In this document: one piece after another, positions 34,123 to 42,937 of the stretch | How the letters are laid out: each line of letters starts with the position of its first letter | Position numbering within the stretch: position 1 is the stretch's first letter | Origin: Candidatus Heimdallarchaeota archaeon | Lineage (GTDB): Archaea > Asgardarchaeota > Heimdallarchaeia > Heimdallarchaeales > Heimdallarchaeaceae | NCBI GenBank assembly: GCA_030603365.1 | Contig: JAUVXV010000009.1 | Coordinates: 80,568-144,567, forward strand | Length of the DNA: 64,000 nt | Reading direction: 5' to 3' | Notes under the pieces: generated by a model | The model's database searches: none | Seen by the model: the letters and a program-made list of their open reading frames with translations, nothing else | What the model was told of the DNA's origin: nothing | Made by a program: the position numbers and the translations under genes

Positions 34123-35373
34123 TTGGGCAAGAAAAAGATACCAACTATTGTTTTTATTGCAATTCTTGTAGTTTCTATTGTTGCTCTTGATATTGTCAGA
34201 CAAGCTCAATTTAGAGGAGATAAAGATGAGATAGTTCTGAGTGTTCTCTATACAAGTGAAAAGAAAGGTTGGATTAATTCTATTGCTCCTGAATTCCCAG
34301 AATGGTTTTCTGGAAGGAATCCTGGGATGAGTGTTCGGTTAGAATTCGAAGTATTAGGAACTCGTACATCTATGTTGTCTATTTTATCAGGAGAAAGTAA
34401 GCCTACAATATGGAGTCCTGCTGCTTCTGTTTGGGTACCACTTTTTGACTGGTCCTGGGAGAAGAAATTTGGAACACATATTATTGATTTCGCTCAAGTA
34501 AAACCATTGGTTGCTTCTCCTATTATCTTAGGAACTTGGGAGAGTTACAGAGATGAAAATAATTTTACTAAATGGGCAGATTTATACGATTTAGCAAATT
34601 CTGATCTTAAACTTGCACACACTTCTGCACAAGAATCGAATTCAGGATACATGGCAGTTCTTCTTGAGATAACTGCAGCTAGTGGAAAGGAACCAGATAA
34701 AATAACTATGGCAGATTTGCAAAATACTACTATCCATGAATGGATGGAAAAAGTAGAATCGACAGCAGTTCTTTATGGGTCTTCAACTGGTTTCCTCGCT
34801 AAGCAAGCAGTACAATTAGGTCCTTCTGGTTTGAATGTGGTGATACTTTACGAGAATCTAATTATAGAAACTGCAAAAGATGGAGAAGCCTTTGCAAAAT
34901 GGGGAGATAACCTAGTAGCAGTCTATCCTGAGGAAGGGACTCTTTGGAGTGATCATCCATTTGTTATTCTTAATGCTTCTTGGGTTACTCCAGATGAACA
35001 ATTTGCTGCAACAGAATTTGAAATATTCTTGTTAAGCAAAGAGATTCAAAAACAAGCAATTCCTTTTGGTTTCAGACCTGGTAATGAAACAATAGTTAAT
35101 GATACTGATATTATAGCAGAAATGGAGCAAGTATTCAAACCTGAAAATGGGGTTGCTCTTGATATTACTATACCAAAATTCAGTGTTCCTACTGATGGAG
35201 AAGTTTTAGATAGAATCCCTGATGTATGGTTGAAAACGAGAGCAACAACACTTGAAAAAGATGAGGATGCGGAATATTGGCAGCTAGGTTATGAGGCTCT
35301 ATCTTTAATTCCTGTCGCATTTGGATCTCTAGTTCTATTAGTGATCTTTAGAAAGAAGAGGAGGGTAAAATAG
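34123..35373 (+). CDS. ABC importer substrate-binding protein, anchored at both ends
   Basis: The 416-residue protein has an N-terminal membrane segment (IPTIVFIAILVVSIVALDIV), a type 2 periplasmic-binding fold (VLSVLYTSEKKGW..., IWSPAASVWVPL, ESNSGYMAVLLEI, GSSTGFLAKQAV, VILYENLIIE), and a second, C-terminal membrane helix (LIPVAFGSLVLLVIF) ending RKKRRVK. The GYMA and YENL segments resemble oxyanion-type binding proteins; phosphate, sulfate or tungstate would fit, and the DUF47 gene of the operon favours phosphate-like anions, but the ligand is unresolved. The start is TTG 34123 with GAGGT upstream. Its stop overlaps the permease start. Confidence 0.82.
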   Translation: MGKKKIPTIVFIAILVVSIVALDIVRQAQFRGDKDEIVLSVLYTSEKKGWINSIAPEFPEWFSGRNPGMSVRLEFEVLGTRTSMLSILSGESKPTIWSPAASVWVPLFDWSWEKKFGTHIIDFAQVKPLVASPIILGTWESYRDENNFTKWADLYDLANSDLKLAHTSAQESNSGYMAVLLEITAASGKEPDKITMADLQNTTIHEWMEKVESTAVLYGSSTGFLAKQAVQLGPSGLNVVILYENLIIETAKDGEAFAKWGDNLVAVYPEEGTLWSDHPFVILNASWVTPDEQFAATEFEIFLLSKEIQKQAIPFGFRPGNETIVNDTDIIAEMEQVFKPENGVALDITIPKFSVPTDGEVLDRIPDVWLKTRATTLEKDEDAEYWQLGYEALSLIPVAFGSLVLLVIFRKKRRVK

Positions 35374-37103
35374 TGGATCTGGATGACCCAAAACTTGATG
35401 TAGAAGTCAAGCTGAGAAGAACCTTACTTGCTACTGAAAAGTGGTTGTCTAAGAAAGGAGTTCTTTCTGCTGGTAAAGTTTTTACTGTTGGAATTTTCAT
35501 CCTATTAGTACTAGGTCCAATTCTTTATCTTCTTTTACAAATTATCATCAGCTGGAAAGATATTAATGCAACAGTTTTCAATGATCCAATCCTAGGAAAT
35601 GAAGCATTTCTTATGATGTTGAATTCAATTGGACTTTCGCTCAAGATAGCAGCTATTGTAACTGTTTTCGATATAATAATAGGAGTACCTATTGCTTGGA
35701 TTTTAGCGCGATATAATTTTAGAGGTAAAAATATTCTAGATACTCTAGTAGATATGCCTATGGCAGTTCCAACAAGTGCTTTAGGATTTTCTATTTATTT
35801 GTTCTGGGGAACAAACAATGGAATTTCAAGAATATTCAATTCTGAAGTTGGTCTTGTTTCTCAGGGAACATTACTAATCATTTTGGCACATGTAGCTTTT
35901 ACATTTCCTTATGTAACAAGATCAATTAGAGGGATTATTGCAGATATGGATTTAAATTTAGAAAAAGCAGGGAGAACTCTGGGAGCGTCACCTTTTACAA
36001 TTGCAAGAATGATTTCTTTACCCTTAGTTAAAGAAGGATTGTTAGCTGGAACAGTTTTAGCATTTACAAGATCTTTAGGTGAAACTGGAGCTACCCTAAT
36101 AGTAAGTGGTGTATATCAGACAGCTCCAGTAGTTATTGTCAGCTGGATGAAAGGATTAAAGATTCCTACGACCGCATTTCTAGCATTTATTCTTATCATA
36201 ATCAGTTTATCATTACTAACTTTTGTCAGATTATTTGCAAGGAAAGTTGGTCTTCCATGGAGTAAGGTTTTTCCAAAATTTGAGAGAAAATTGAGTTCCA
36301 AACCAGTAACCAGAACACGTGATGGTCTTTCTCTCTTCTTGTTTTCTGCAGTTGTATTTATCCCAGCCCTATTTGTAATTGTATTCTTGTTCCAATGGTG
36401 GGGTGGTTCACCGTTCTCAGGAGATCCACAAGCAGGAATGATTTATCAGGTGTTTCAAGCTCCAGATCAGAAGATTACGGATATTACGAATGCCCTGATC
36501 ACGTCTGTGGAAATCGCTCTAATTGTTACTGTGGTTAATGTTATTATAGCCACACCTATGGCATTCTTTATTTCGAAAATGAAAAATAAGAAACTCAAAG
36601 GGTTTCTTGATCTATTAATTGATATTCCTTTAATTATTCCAAGTTCTGCACTTGGTTTTAGTATTTTCTTCTTGTGGGGATCAAATGGGATGCATATTCT
36701 ATCACCAGGATTTATGATGATAATAGTTGCACATGTTTCTTTCACGTATTCTTATTGTGTTAGACCTCTAATCGGTTCTTTTGATGCCATACCCACAATG
36801 TATGATGAAGCCGCTACAGCTTTTGGAGCGTCAAAGTTTACGGCTTTCAGAAAAGTGACGTTTCCTTTCCTCAAAAGTGGTTTAATTGCAGCTGCAATAA
36901 TGACTTTTACCAGATCTATGAGTGAAACTGGTGCAACAATAATCTGTATGGGAGTAGAGCGAACAATACCTGTTTTATTAGTTGATTTTTTTGAAGCATC
37001 AACGTTTCCAGCAGCTGCATTTGCTGCAACAATACTGATTGTTATTTCATTCCTATTACTGTTATTATTGAGAGTATTTACAAGGGGGAAGAAAAATGAG
37101 TGA
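35373..37103 (+). CDS. ABC importer permease, two fused permease domains
   Basis: The 576-residue protein has about 12 membrane segments in two homologous halves, each with the cytoplasmic EAA loop that docks an ATPase: EKAGRTLGASPFTIARMISLP in the first and DEAATAFGASKFTAFRKVTFP in the second. Such fused permeases occur in ThiP/FbpB-type importers. Two different EAA loops in one chain match the two different ATPases that follow. The start is GTG 35373, sharing one base with the TAG of the binding protein and preceded by AGGAGGG. The end overlaps the first ATPase by eight bases. Confidence 0.9.
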   Translation: MDLDDPKLDVEVKLRRTLLATEKWLSKKGVLSAGKVFTVGIFILLVLGPILYLLLQIIISWKDINATVFNDPILGNEAFLMMLNSIGLSLKIAAIVTVFDIIIGVPIAWILARYNFRGKNILDTLVDMPMAVPTSALGFSIYLFWGTNNGISRIFNSEVGLVSQGTLLIILAHVAFTFPYVTRSIRGIIADMDLNLEKAGRTLGASPFTIARMISLPLVKEGLLAGTVLAFTRSLGETGATLIVSGVYQTAPVVIVSWMKGLKIPTTAFLAFILIIISLSLLTFVRLFARKVGLPWSKVFPKFERKLSSKPVTRTRDGLSLFLFSAVVFIPALFVIVFLFQWWGGSPFSGDPQAGMIYQVFQAPDQKITDITNALITSVEIALIVTVVNVIIATPMAFFISKMKNKKLKGFLDLLIDIPLIIPSSALGFSIFFLWGSNGMHILSPGFMMIIVAHVSFTYSYCVRPLIGSFDAIPTMYDEAATAFGASKFTAFRKVTFPFLKSGLIAAAIMTFTRSMSETGATIICMGVERTIPVLLVDFFEASTFPAAAFAATILIVISFLLLLLLRVFTRGKKNE

Positions 37104-38208
37104 TATTCGTTTCCAACATGTAACAAAGATTTTTGGTAGGAAAGTAGAAGCAGTGAAAGATCTTAGTTTTGTCATAAATGATGGAGAATATGTCTCTTTA
37201 ATAGGTCCTTCTGGTTGTGGAAAAACAACCACTTTACGATTACTAGCTGGGACAATCCTGCCAACAAAGGGGCAGATATTTTTTGATGATAAACCTATGG
37301 GAAATGTTCGGATTCAAGATAGGAACATTGGCTTTGTTTTCCAGCATTTCGCAATTTTTCCTCATATGAATATTTGGGAAAATGTTGCTTATAGCCCAAC
37401 AGTGAGAGGAAGAAGTAAACGAGAAATTGAATCTCTTGTAGAGGATGCTCTCAAGTCAGTTCAAATGAGTGAAAAAGCTGAACTATATCCACCTTCTTTA
37501 TCTGCTCCTGATTGGCAAAAAACAGCTCTAGCAAGAGTATTAGCATCTGAAGCGCGAATTCTTCTTCTAGATGAACCTTTAGGAGCCCTTGACCAGAAAA
37601 TAAGAGAAGAGTTTCAAATATTCCTTCGAAATTTAGTCAAACGTGAAAAACTTACTGCAATTCATGTGACTCATGATCAAGCTGAGGCATTGACTATCAG
37701 TGATAGGGTTGCAGTTATGAATAAAGGAGAACTGATTCAATTAGGGTCACCTTCAGATTTGATTTACAATCCTAGTCACATTTTCACATCCTTCTTTGTA
37801 GGTGAATCTGATTTCTTAGAAGGTGTTATGATAACCGATGAAGAAAATGAGGTAGAAGTAAAAATTGGTCAATCAATAATTAAAACACATAATACTGGTA
37901 TTCCAAAAGGTAGAAGAGTAGCTGTTGCTGTCAGAAGAGAATTTTTCTCACTGGAAAAGATGCCAGCTGATGGTAAGGAAATTCCTAACAATTATATTTC
38001 AGGTACTATTATTCGTGATCAGTTTCTTGGACTCTTGAGACGAGTTAGTGTGCTTCTAGAAAACCAACAGATTATAGAAGCAAAGATTCATGCAAAACAC
38101 CCTGTTCATTTCAATGAAAATGATTTAGTTAAGGTGCGAATTGATCCAGCTGTAAGTAGATGTTTTGCTTATCCTAAAGAAGGAATTGCAAAGGCTTTGG
38201 AGATGTGA
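37096..38208 (+). CDS. ABC importer ATPase A (degenerate signature motif)
   Basis: The 370-residue protein has Walker A GPSGCGKT (37-44), Q-loop Gln83, Walker B LLLDE with catalytic Glu160, and switch His193. The signature motif is lost: the expected LSGGQ reads LSAPDWQ (about 135-141). A C-terminal TOBE-like domain (from about 245) is present, as in MalK/CysA-type ATPases. In a heterodimer its Walker site would face the intact signature of ATPase B. GGGGGA precedes ATG 37096, which lies inside the permease end. Energises uptake with the permease at 35373. Confidence 0.92.
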   Translation: MSDIRFQHVTKIFGRKVEAVKDLSFVINDGEYVSLIGPSGCGKTTTLRLLAGTILPTKGQIFFDDKPMGNVRIQDRNIGFVFQHFAIFPHMNIWENVAYSPTVRGRSKREIESLVEDALKSVQMSEKAELYPPSLSAPDWQKTALARVLASEARILLLDEPLGALDQKIREEFQIFLRNLVKREKLTAIHVTHDQAEALTISDRVAVMNKGELIQLGSPSDLIYNPSHIFTSFFVGESDFLEGVMITDEENEVEVKIGQSIIKTHNTGIPKGRRVAVAVRREFFSLEKMPADGKEIPNNYISGTIIRDQFLGLLRRVSVLLENQQIIEAKIHAKHPVHFNENDLVKVRIDPAVSRCFAYPKEGIAKALEM

Positions 38209-38212
38209 TAAA

Positions 38213-39301
38213 ATGGTTAAAGTTGAATTGAAAGATGTAACAAAATTCTACGGAAAGATAAGAGGAGTTGAAAATATCAATCTTTCAATTAGCGATGGGG
38301 AATATCTTGCAGTATTAGGTGCAACAGGAGCTGGTAAAACTACTACCATGTATCTCCTTGCTGGGTTACTCTCACCATCTTCAGGAACCATTTATTTTGA
38401 TCATGAAGATATTACTAAGAAACCCGCAGAAGATAGAGATGTAGGTTTTGTGTTTGAAGAATACAATCTTTTCCCACGAATGTTAGTAGAAGATAATGTT
38501 CTATTTGGTCCTATTGTAAAAGATTTAGACATTACTGACTCTAAACAAATTGCTCGAGAATTATTTGTTCTACTCAATATTGCAGGAAAAGAGAAGAATT
38601 TTCCAGATGAAATTAGTGGCGGTCAGAAGCAAAGAGTAGCTTTAGCAAGAGCGATAGTATCAAATGCCAAGCTTCTCGTTATGGATGATCCATTAAGAGC
38701 CTTAGACGCAAAAATTAGAGAAATTTTGCAAATAGAACTCAGGAAACTTGTAAAAGATTTAGGCATAACTTGTATTCATGCAACTCACGATACTCAAGAA
38801 GCAATGAGGGTTGCAGATAGAATAGCTGTTTTTGAGGATGGAAAAATTGTTCAGATTGGTTCACCTGAAGAAGTTTACAATCATCCAAATTCATTTTATG
38901 TGGCAGATTTTCTCGGAGAAAGCACTTCAATGGAAGGAAGGATAAGCAAGAAGAAAAAGGAAAGTTTCTTCATCGCAAACAATGGTTTAGAATTTAAGGT
39001 AAAAACTGATTTGAAGGATGGAGAAGAGGCTATTGCTTTGGTTCCAGCTGAATTGTTGGATATTTTTGATGTTGAGGAAAGAGAAACCCTCAATTATGAC
39101 AATATCGTTGAGGGAAAAATACTCAATTCAAAATGTGTGGGAGAATTCAATGAAATTGAAGTAATGGTTAATGGTATCATTTTCAAAGCTAAAGATTTGA
39201 TTGGGAAGGAAGTTCCGGCGAGGAAAGGCAGCAAAATACTAGTTGCTACTGATAAAGATGATTACAGAATATTTCCAAAAGAAAAGGAGATAAAAAAATG
39301 A
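38213..39301 (+). CDS. ABC importer ATPase B (intact signature, altered catalytic residues)
   Basis: The 362-residue protein has Walker A GATGAGKT (36-43) and a canonical signature ISGGQ (134-138). However, the Q-loop position is Glu82 (GFVFEEYN), and Walker B ends LLVMDD, putting Asp159 where the catalytic Glu should be; switch His192 is kept. A TOBE-like C-terminal domain follows. ATG 38213 (MVKVELKDV) is the clear start, four bases after the ATPase A stop, with GGAG upstream; a longer form would run back into ATPase A. Together with ATPase A it should form one active and one degenerate ATP site. Confidence 0.92.
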   Translation: MVKVELKDVTKFYGKIRGVENINLSISDGEYLAVLGATGAGKTTTMYLLAGLLSPSSGTIYFDHEDITKKPAEDRDVGFVFEEYNLFPRMLVEDNVLFGPIVKDLDITDSKQIARELFVLLNIAGKEKNFPDEISGGQKQRVALARAIVSNAKLLVMDDPLRALDAKIREILQIELRKLVKDLGITCIHATHDTQEAMRVADRIAVFEDGKIVQIGSPEEVYNHPNSFYVADFLGESTSMEGRISKKKKESFFIANNGLEFKVKTDLKDGEEAIALVPAELLDIFDVEERETLNYDNIVEGKILNSKCVGEFNEIEVMVNGIIFKAKDLIGKEVPARKGSKILVATDKDDYRIFPKEKEIKK

Positions 39302-39390
39302 AAAAGGAAGTAAAATCAGAGAAAGTTAATAAACAATCTCACATAGTTAAGAATATAGATTCCTTAGTAGAGGGGATTTTAAATGAGTAA
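39298..39390 (+). CDS. 30-residue ORF coupled between ATPase B and the DUF47 gene
   Basis: ATG 39298 overlaps the ATPase B stop codon as ATGA, and the stop (39388-39390) overlaps the start of the DUF47 gene by eight bases. A strong ribosome site, AAGGAGA (39284-39290), lies seven bases before it and serves no other visible start. The product is basic at the N-terminus (MKKEVKSEKVNK) with an amphipathic helix (IVKNIDSLVEGILNE). It could be a true small subunit, or a leader that couples translation of the DUF47 gene. No homolog is recognised. Confidence 0.5.
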   Translation: MKKEVKSEKVNKQSHIVKNIDSLVEGILNE

Positions 39391-40051
39391 TAGAGAGCTT
39401 AAACAATGGTTAAGTCGTAGACGTGAATCAAGAATATTGAAACGTATAAGAGACCATTTGATTTACGTGAATAGTTGTATTATTAAAGGTAAAGATTTCT
39501 ATAAATTCTGGATTGAGAAAGATGAAGAAGCTTCTAAAAACATGTACGAAATTATCTTTCAAGAAGAAAAGACTGCAGATGGTGTTGAAGCCGATATAAT
39601 CGACATGCTTTCTGAAGGTAGAACTCCAGAGTATGTCAGAGCAGATCTTATGACTTTCATAAGAACAGCTGATAGAGCTGCAGGCAATGCAAAAAGAGGA
39701 GTTAAGAATCTTCTTTTACTCATCAACCACGAATTTCCAAAAGGTATCACTGATTTAATTGGTAAAATTTTCGACCTACTTGCAGAGGAAATTGATGCTT
39801 TCATAAAAGTATTTGATACCATGTTTAAAGTTGAACATCCAGAATTACTAGAGAATATTGCTAAAGTAGATAGAATTGAATCTTCGATAGATACTATCTA
39901 TGGTAATCTCAAGTTTGAAATAGCTTATAATACTGAAAACGTCCCTGCAGGAGCACTCATTATCTTGGATCATGCTATTAAAGATCTTGAAGATGTATCT
40001 GATTTGGTTGAAGATTGTGCTGATATGATCAGAAGTATGGTTCTACTTTAG
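39383..40051 (+). CDS. DUF47/PhoU-like protein
   Basis: The 222-residue, all-helical protein matches the TIGR00153/DUF47 family: RESRILKRIRDHL at the start, the EEKTADGVEADIIDML helix with acidic metal-binding pattern, RTADRAAGNAKRGVKNL and a final DLEDVSDLVEDCADMIRSM. PhoU relatives bind metal clusters and regulate phosphate transport; DUF47 genes usually sit beside Pit or other transporters. Here it ends the ABC operon, suggesting regulation of that importer. GAGGGGATT within the preceding small ORF is the ribosome site for ATG 39383. Confidence 0.88.
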   Translation: MSNRELKQWLSRRRESRILKRIRDHLIYVNSCIIKGKDFYKFWIEKDEEASKNMYEIIFQEEKTADGVEADIIDMLSEGRTPEYVRADLMTFIRTADRAAGNAKRGVKNLLLLINHEFPKGITDLIGKIFDLLAEEIDAFIKVFDTMFKVEHPELLENIAKVDRIESSIDTIYGNLKFEIAYNTENVPAGALIILDHAIKDLEDVSDLVEDCADMIRSMVLL

Positions 40052-40124
40052 TCTCTATGAATAACTATGATTAGCTAAATGGTTAACTGAAACATTTTTA
40101 TTCATCAAATCTTTGGCGAATAGT

Positions 40125-41522
40125 ATGGGTCAAGAGGAAAGTAGCAGTAATCTAATTGAAAGAGTATTAGAAACAATTATTAACAAATCCCAAGAAGAAA
40201 TTGAGGATTTTATTCTTCAAAATTGGTATCCTGAAACATTAGAGAAGAGAGGAGTCAAATCTATTACAGATTCTCTTCATCACCTCAAAAGAGAATTTGG
40301 GGATTTTAAAATTTATCAAACCTTCAATGAATCACCAGGTAAAGAATCTGCATTCTTATTTAATCCGGAAACTGAAGATTGGCTTAAATTCTCTGTAATG
40401 ATAACTGAAGATAAACCATCATTTGTTAAGGGACTAGGATTGAGACCTACAGTACCACCAGATGATGATTCTACTGAAATAAAAGAAGAGAACCTAGCTA
40501 CTGCAATAACTGATTCTATCAAGCGCTTATTAGAAAAGAATCTTTTTTCTGGTGTAGCTCTTGTTGCTAAGGATGATAAAACAGTATTTCAGCTGACCCG
40601 TGGATATTCAAACATTGATTCAGAAATAAAACCTAATCTTGAAACCAAATTCAACCTTGGTTCTATGAATAAGATGTTTACATCCTTAGCGATTGCCAAA
40701 CTTATTGAAGAATGTCATTTTTCCTTTGATACATTCGTAGCTAAGTTGTTGCCGGATATTCAAATAGATCAAGCAGGAAAAATCAAAGTGCACCATCTTC
40801 TCACACATTCTTCTGGTTTAGGTAATTTTTTCACTCCTGAATACATGAAAAATAAGGATAAGTATGTAGAAGTTAAGGATCTTTTACCTTTAATAGAAAC
40901 AGAAAAATTAGCTTTCTCACCAGGTTCTAAGTTTCAATATAGTAACTCTGGTTTTGAAGTCCTTGGAAACATAATAGAAAGTGTAAGCGAAATGTCCTAT
41001 TATGATTTTGTAAGAGAAAAGATTTTTCTTCCATTAGGTATGAAAGATACAGATAGTTACAGACTTGATGATGAAGTGGAGAACCTAGCTAATGGATATA
41101 CTAAGCATTTAGCAATGAATCAACCCCCTTCAAAAGAATGGGTCTTGAATACACGAATGGCAAGAATCAAGGGAAGTGCAGCGGGAGGAGGATATTCTTC
41201 AGCTCAGGATTTGTTAAAATTTAGTCAAGCCTTATTCTCTTATAAGATCATCAATAAAGATCTAACAAAAGAAGTTATCCGAGGAAAAATGCAATTGGAA
41301 CCAGGGAGTGATGAAACTATGTATGGTTATGGTTTTGGAGTTCACAAATTTGGAAGTCTAACAAGATATGGTCATAATGGAGGTGCTCCTGGAATTAACA
41401 GTTTTTTTGGTGTATATCAACCAATTAACTACACAGTTGTAGTACTTTCAAACTATGACCCTCCATCAGCTGAAAGAATAGGTAATAAGATTCATTCCCT
41501 TATAACAAAAATGAAGAAATGA
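40125..41522 (+). CDS. Beta-lactamase-fold serine hydrolase with N-terminal NTF2-like region
   Basis: The 465-residue protein has an N-terminal region of about 105 residues (helix plus strands, TLEKRGVKSITDSLHHLKRE, FGDFKIYQTF) resembling the small domain found on some serine hydrolases. A class C beta-lactamase/DD-peptidase fold follows: SxxK nucleophile Ser180-Lys183 (SMNK), Tyr272-x-Asn274 (YSN), HLLTHSSGLG, and GHNGGAPG near the end. It lacks a signal peptide, so it is cytoplasmic; esterase or peptidase activity is likely rather than lactam resistance. ATG 40125 is chosen over TTG 40113 from a T-rich TATA-like region about 25 bases upstream. Confidence 0.88.
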   Translation: MGQEESSSNLIERVLETIINKSQEEIEDFILQNWYPETLEKRGVKSITDSLHHLKREFGDFKIYQTFNESPGKESAFLFNPETEDWLKFSVMITEDKPSFVKGLGLRPTVPPDDDSTEIKEENLATAITDSIKRLLEKNLFSGVALVAKDDKTVFQLTRGYSNIDSEIKPNLETKFNLGSMNKMFTSLAIAKLIEECHFSFDTFVAKLLPDIQIDQAGKIKVHHLLTHSSGLGNFFTPEYMKNKDKYVEVKDLLPLIETEKLAFSPGSKFQYSNSGFEVLGNIIESVSEMSYYDFVREKIFLPLGMKDTDSYRLDDEVENLANGYTKHLAMNQPPSKEWVLNTRMARIKGSAAGGGYSSAQDLLKFSQALFSYKIINKDLTKEVIRGKMQLEPGSDETMYGYGFGVHKFGSLTRYGHNGGAPGINSFFGVYQPINYTVVVLSNYDPPSAERIGNKIHSLITKMKK

Positions 41523-41530
41523 AAAAGTAG

Positions 41531-41968
41531 TTAGTATTGGATGTAGCTACTCTTAATAGATTGAACAGGTCCTCCACATTCAGGACATTCTCTTTCTCCA
41601 TAAATTACTTCATATCCACAGTACTCACAAAATCTAGCTTTCTTAGCACCTGAAGGTTTGTAGCCTGGAGCATAAGGACCAATTTTAGATATTTTCATGC
41701 TTTTAAGAGAAGAGAATATGGTTTTTCTTTTGCGTGTAAACATAATTACTACTGTGGGCATAAAAATAAATGGAATAAATCCTGCTACACCATATAGCAT
41801 ATAAATTCCTATCCACATCCGATCTATATTTGTAGAAGGATCATCTCCAAAAACACTAGAGAAAATCAGCACTATTGCTGTAACAATTGTTCCTAAGAAT
41901 AATAATCCCTCAATAATGAGAATATACTTAAAAGCACCTATCCCCTTTTTCTTTGTCTCAGTACTCAT
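41531..41968 (-). CDS. Two-TM protein with C-terminal zinc ribbon (copy 1)
   Basis: The 145-residue protein has a basic N-terminus, two membrane helices (about 15-38 and 54-78), a basic cytoplasmic linker (TRKRKTIF...), and a terminal zinc ribbon CEYCGYEVIYGERECPECGG. The ribbon and layout match the protein at 42175-42609, so they are tandem paralogs. Such ribbon-tailed membrane proteins recur in this window; function unknown. It converges on the serine hydrolase gene with eight bases between stops. A palindrome lies 70 bases upstream of its start. Confidence 0.75.
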   Translation of the reverse strand: MSTETKKKGIGAFKYILIIEGLLFLGTIVTAIVLIFSSVFGDDPSTNIDRMWIGIYMLYGVAGFIPFIFMPTVVIMFTRKRKTIFSSLKSMKISKIGPYAPGYKPSGAKKARFCEYCGYEVIYGERECPECGGPVQSIKSSYIQY

Positions 41969-42037
41969 CTTGTTATTTTTTGCAATTAGATTAATAAAGT
42001 TTGAGATTAAAATAACCGAATTACTGCTATAAACACC

Positions 42038-42061
42038 AGTACTGCTAAAAATTGCAGTACT
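42038..42061. promoter_or_regulatory. AGTACTGC inverted repeat with extra TACTGCTA half-site
   Basis: AGTACTGC-N8-GCAGTACT (42038-42061) is a perfect 8-bp inverted repeat. TACTGCTA also occurs at 42022-42029, 18 bases before the same string at 42040-42047. It lies 70 bases upstream of the minus-strand gene ending at 41968; no T-tract follows in that direction, so an operator is more likely than a terminator. Confidence 0.45.
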
Positions 42062-42174
42062 TCTATAATTTATTGATTTACTCGACGATAACTTTTTTCC
42101 TCTTTTATTAAATTTACAGGCTTTCTGTTTGAATATGAAGTTCTAATAGTTCCAACAACCAAAGAATGAGTTTT

Positions 42175-42609
42175 CTATTTTTCCTTTATTGGTCCTCCAC
42201 ATTCGGGACATTCACCAACTAGTGTTTCTGTGCCATATCCACAGTAAGAACAATAATAGACCTTCTTTTTTGAACCTGCATCTTCTGGGTAATTCTTAGT
42301 TGTATATGGTGAATCTGCAGCACTAATTGTAGAAGAATATCCTGAAGAAGCTTGTTTCCTGGATTTTGTAACAGAGATGACCATACCAATCATCATGAAA
42401 GCCATTGTAGACCCAACAACTCCAAAGAATATTGACCCTCCAATTGAAGCTAAATCAAACCCCTCGATTCCTGAAACGATAGCTGCGATGAAGAAACCTA
42501 TCGCTGTCAAAAATCCTGCAATTTCTAAGGAGACAATTACTAAAACTAGTTTGTTTAGAGGTTTCTTTTTCTTCTTCGAAGGTTCGTTTTTCGACATATC
42601 CTGATTCAT
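42175..42609 (-). CDS. Two-TM protein with C-terminal zinc ribbon (copy 2)
   Basis: The 144-residue paralog of the 41531-41968 product has a lysine-rich N-terminus (SKKKKKPLNK), two membrane helices (about 19-45 and 55-80), a Ser/Thr/Tyr-rich linker, and the ribbon CSYCGYGTETLVGECPECGG. Both paralogs end the ribbon with CPECGGP. It starts at ATG 42609 (ATG 42597 is possible). A T-rich run after the stop on the minus strand (about 42083-42105) may end its transcript before the paralog. Function unknown. Confidence 0.72.
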   Translation of the reverse strand: MNQDMSKNEPSKKKKKPLNKLVLVIVSLEIAGFLTAIGFFIAAIVSGIEGFDLASIGGSIFFGVVGSTMAFMMIGMVISVTKSRKQASSGYSSTISAADSPYTTKNYPEDAGSKKKVYYCSYCGYGTETLVGECPECGGPIKEK

Positions 42610-42663
42610 TACTAAAATATTAGTGAAACCAGTTTAAAAAATTTAGTGAATATAGCTAGTTAA

Positions 42664-42855
42664 TTATCTTGAATTCATGAATAATCCTGAAGCATACGGT
42701 ACTTCTTCACCTGTGTCAAGATGACTGGGTTCAAAGATCTTTCTGGTTAGAATTTGTTTTCGTTTAGTAAGTTTATTTCCATAAAAATTCTGATTCCAAA
42801 GAACCCAGTCTGTAATGTTTGTAATTCTTAAAGAATAATCTAGCAATATTTTCAA
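42664..42855 (-). pseudogene. Fragment of a beta-lactamase-fold serine hydrolase
   Basis: This 63-codon open stretch has no ribosome site and a TTG start only. Its sequence, ITDWVLWNQNFYGNKL then IFEPSHLDTGEEVPYASGLF, has the order and spacing of the region of serine beta-lactamase-like proteins that reads like DLxKWxQALYGxKLL...MFTPxxLNxGxxxPYGxGLF. The SxxK, YxN and HxG motifs are all missing and the frame ends just after GLF, so it is probably a decayed remnant. It lies about 1.1 kb from the intact hydrolase at 40125 and on the opposite strand. Confidence 0.45.
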
Positions 42856-42937
42856 TTATTGAGAAAGTATAATGGTTAAATTTTAAAGCATTGTCGTTCT
42901 ACAATAATATAGAAACAAATTATTGGTTTGTGATTAA

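Noticed and set aside
38165..38212. Overlap of ATPase B with the end of ATPase A
   Set aside because: The extra N-terminal residues are not part of an ABC ATPase, and ATG 38213 has a ribosome site.
34123..40051. Assignment of the ABC importer to tungstate, to serve the AOR
   Set aside because: The AOR makes tungstate tempting, but the fused permease, TOBE ATPases and DUF47 partner do not match the TupABC or WtpABC layout; ligand left open.
40125..41522. Calling the serine hydrolase an antibiotic-resistance beta-lactamase
   Set aside because: It has the fold and motifs but no signal peptide, and an archaeon has no peptidoglycan target; esterase or peptidase activity is at least as likely.
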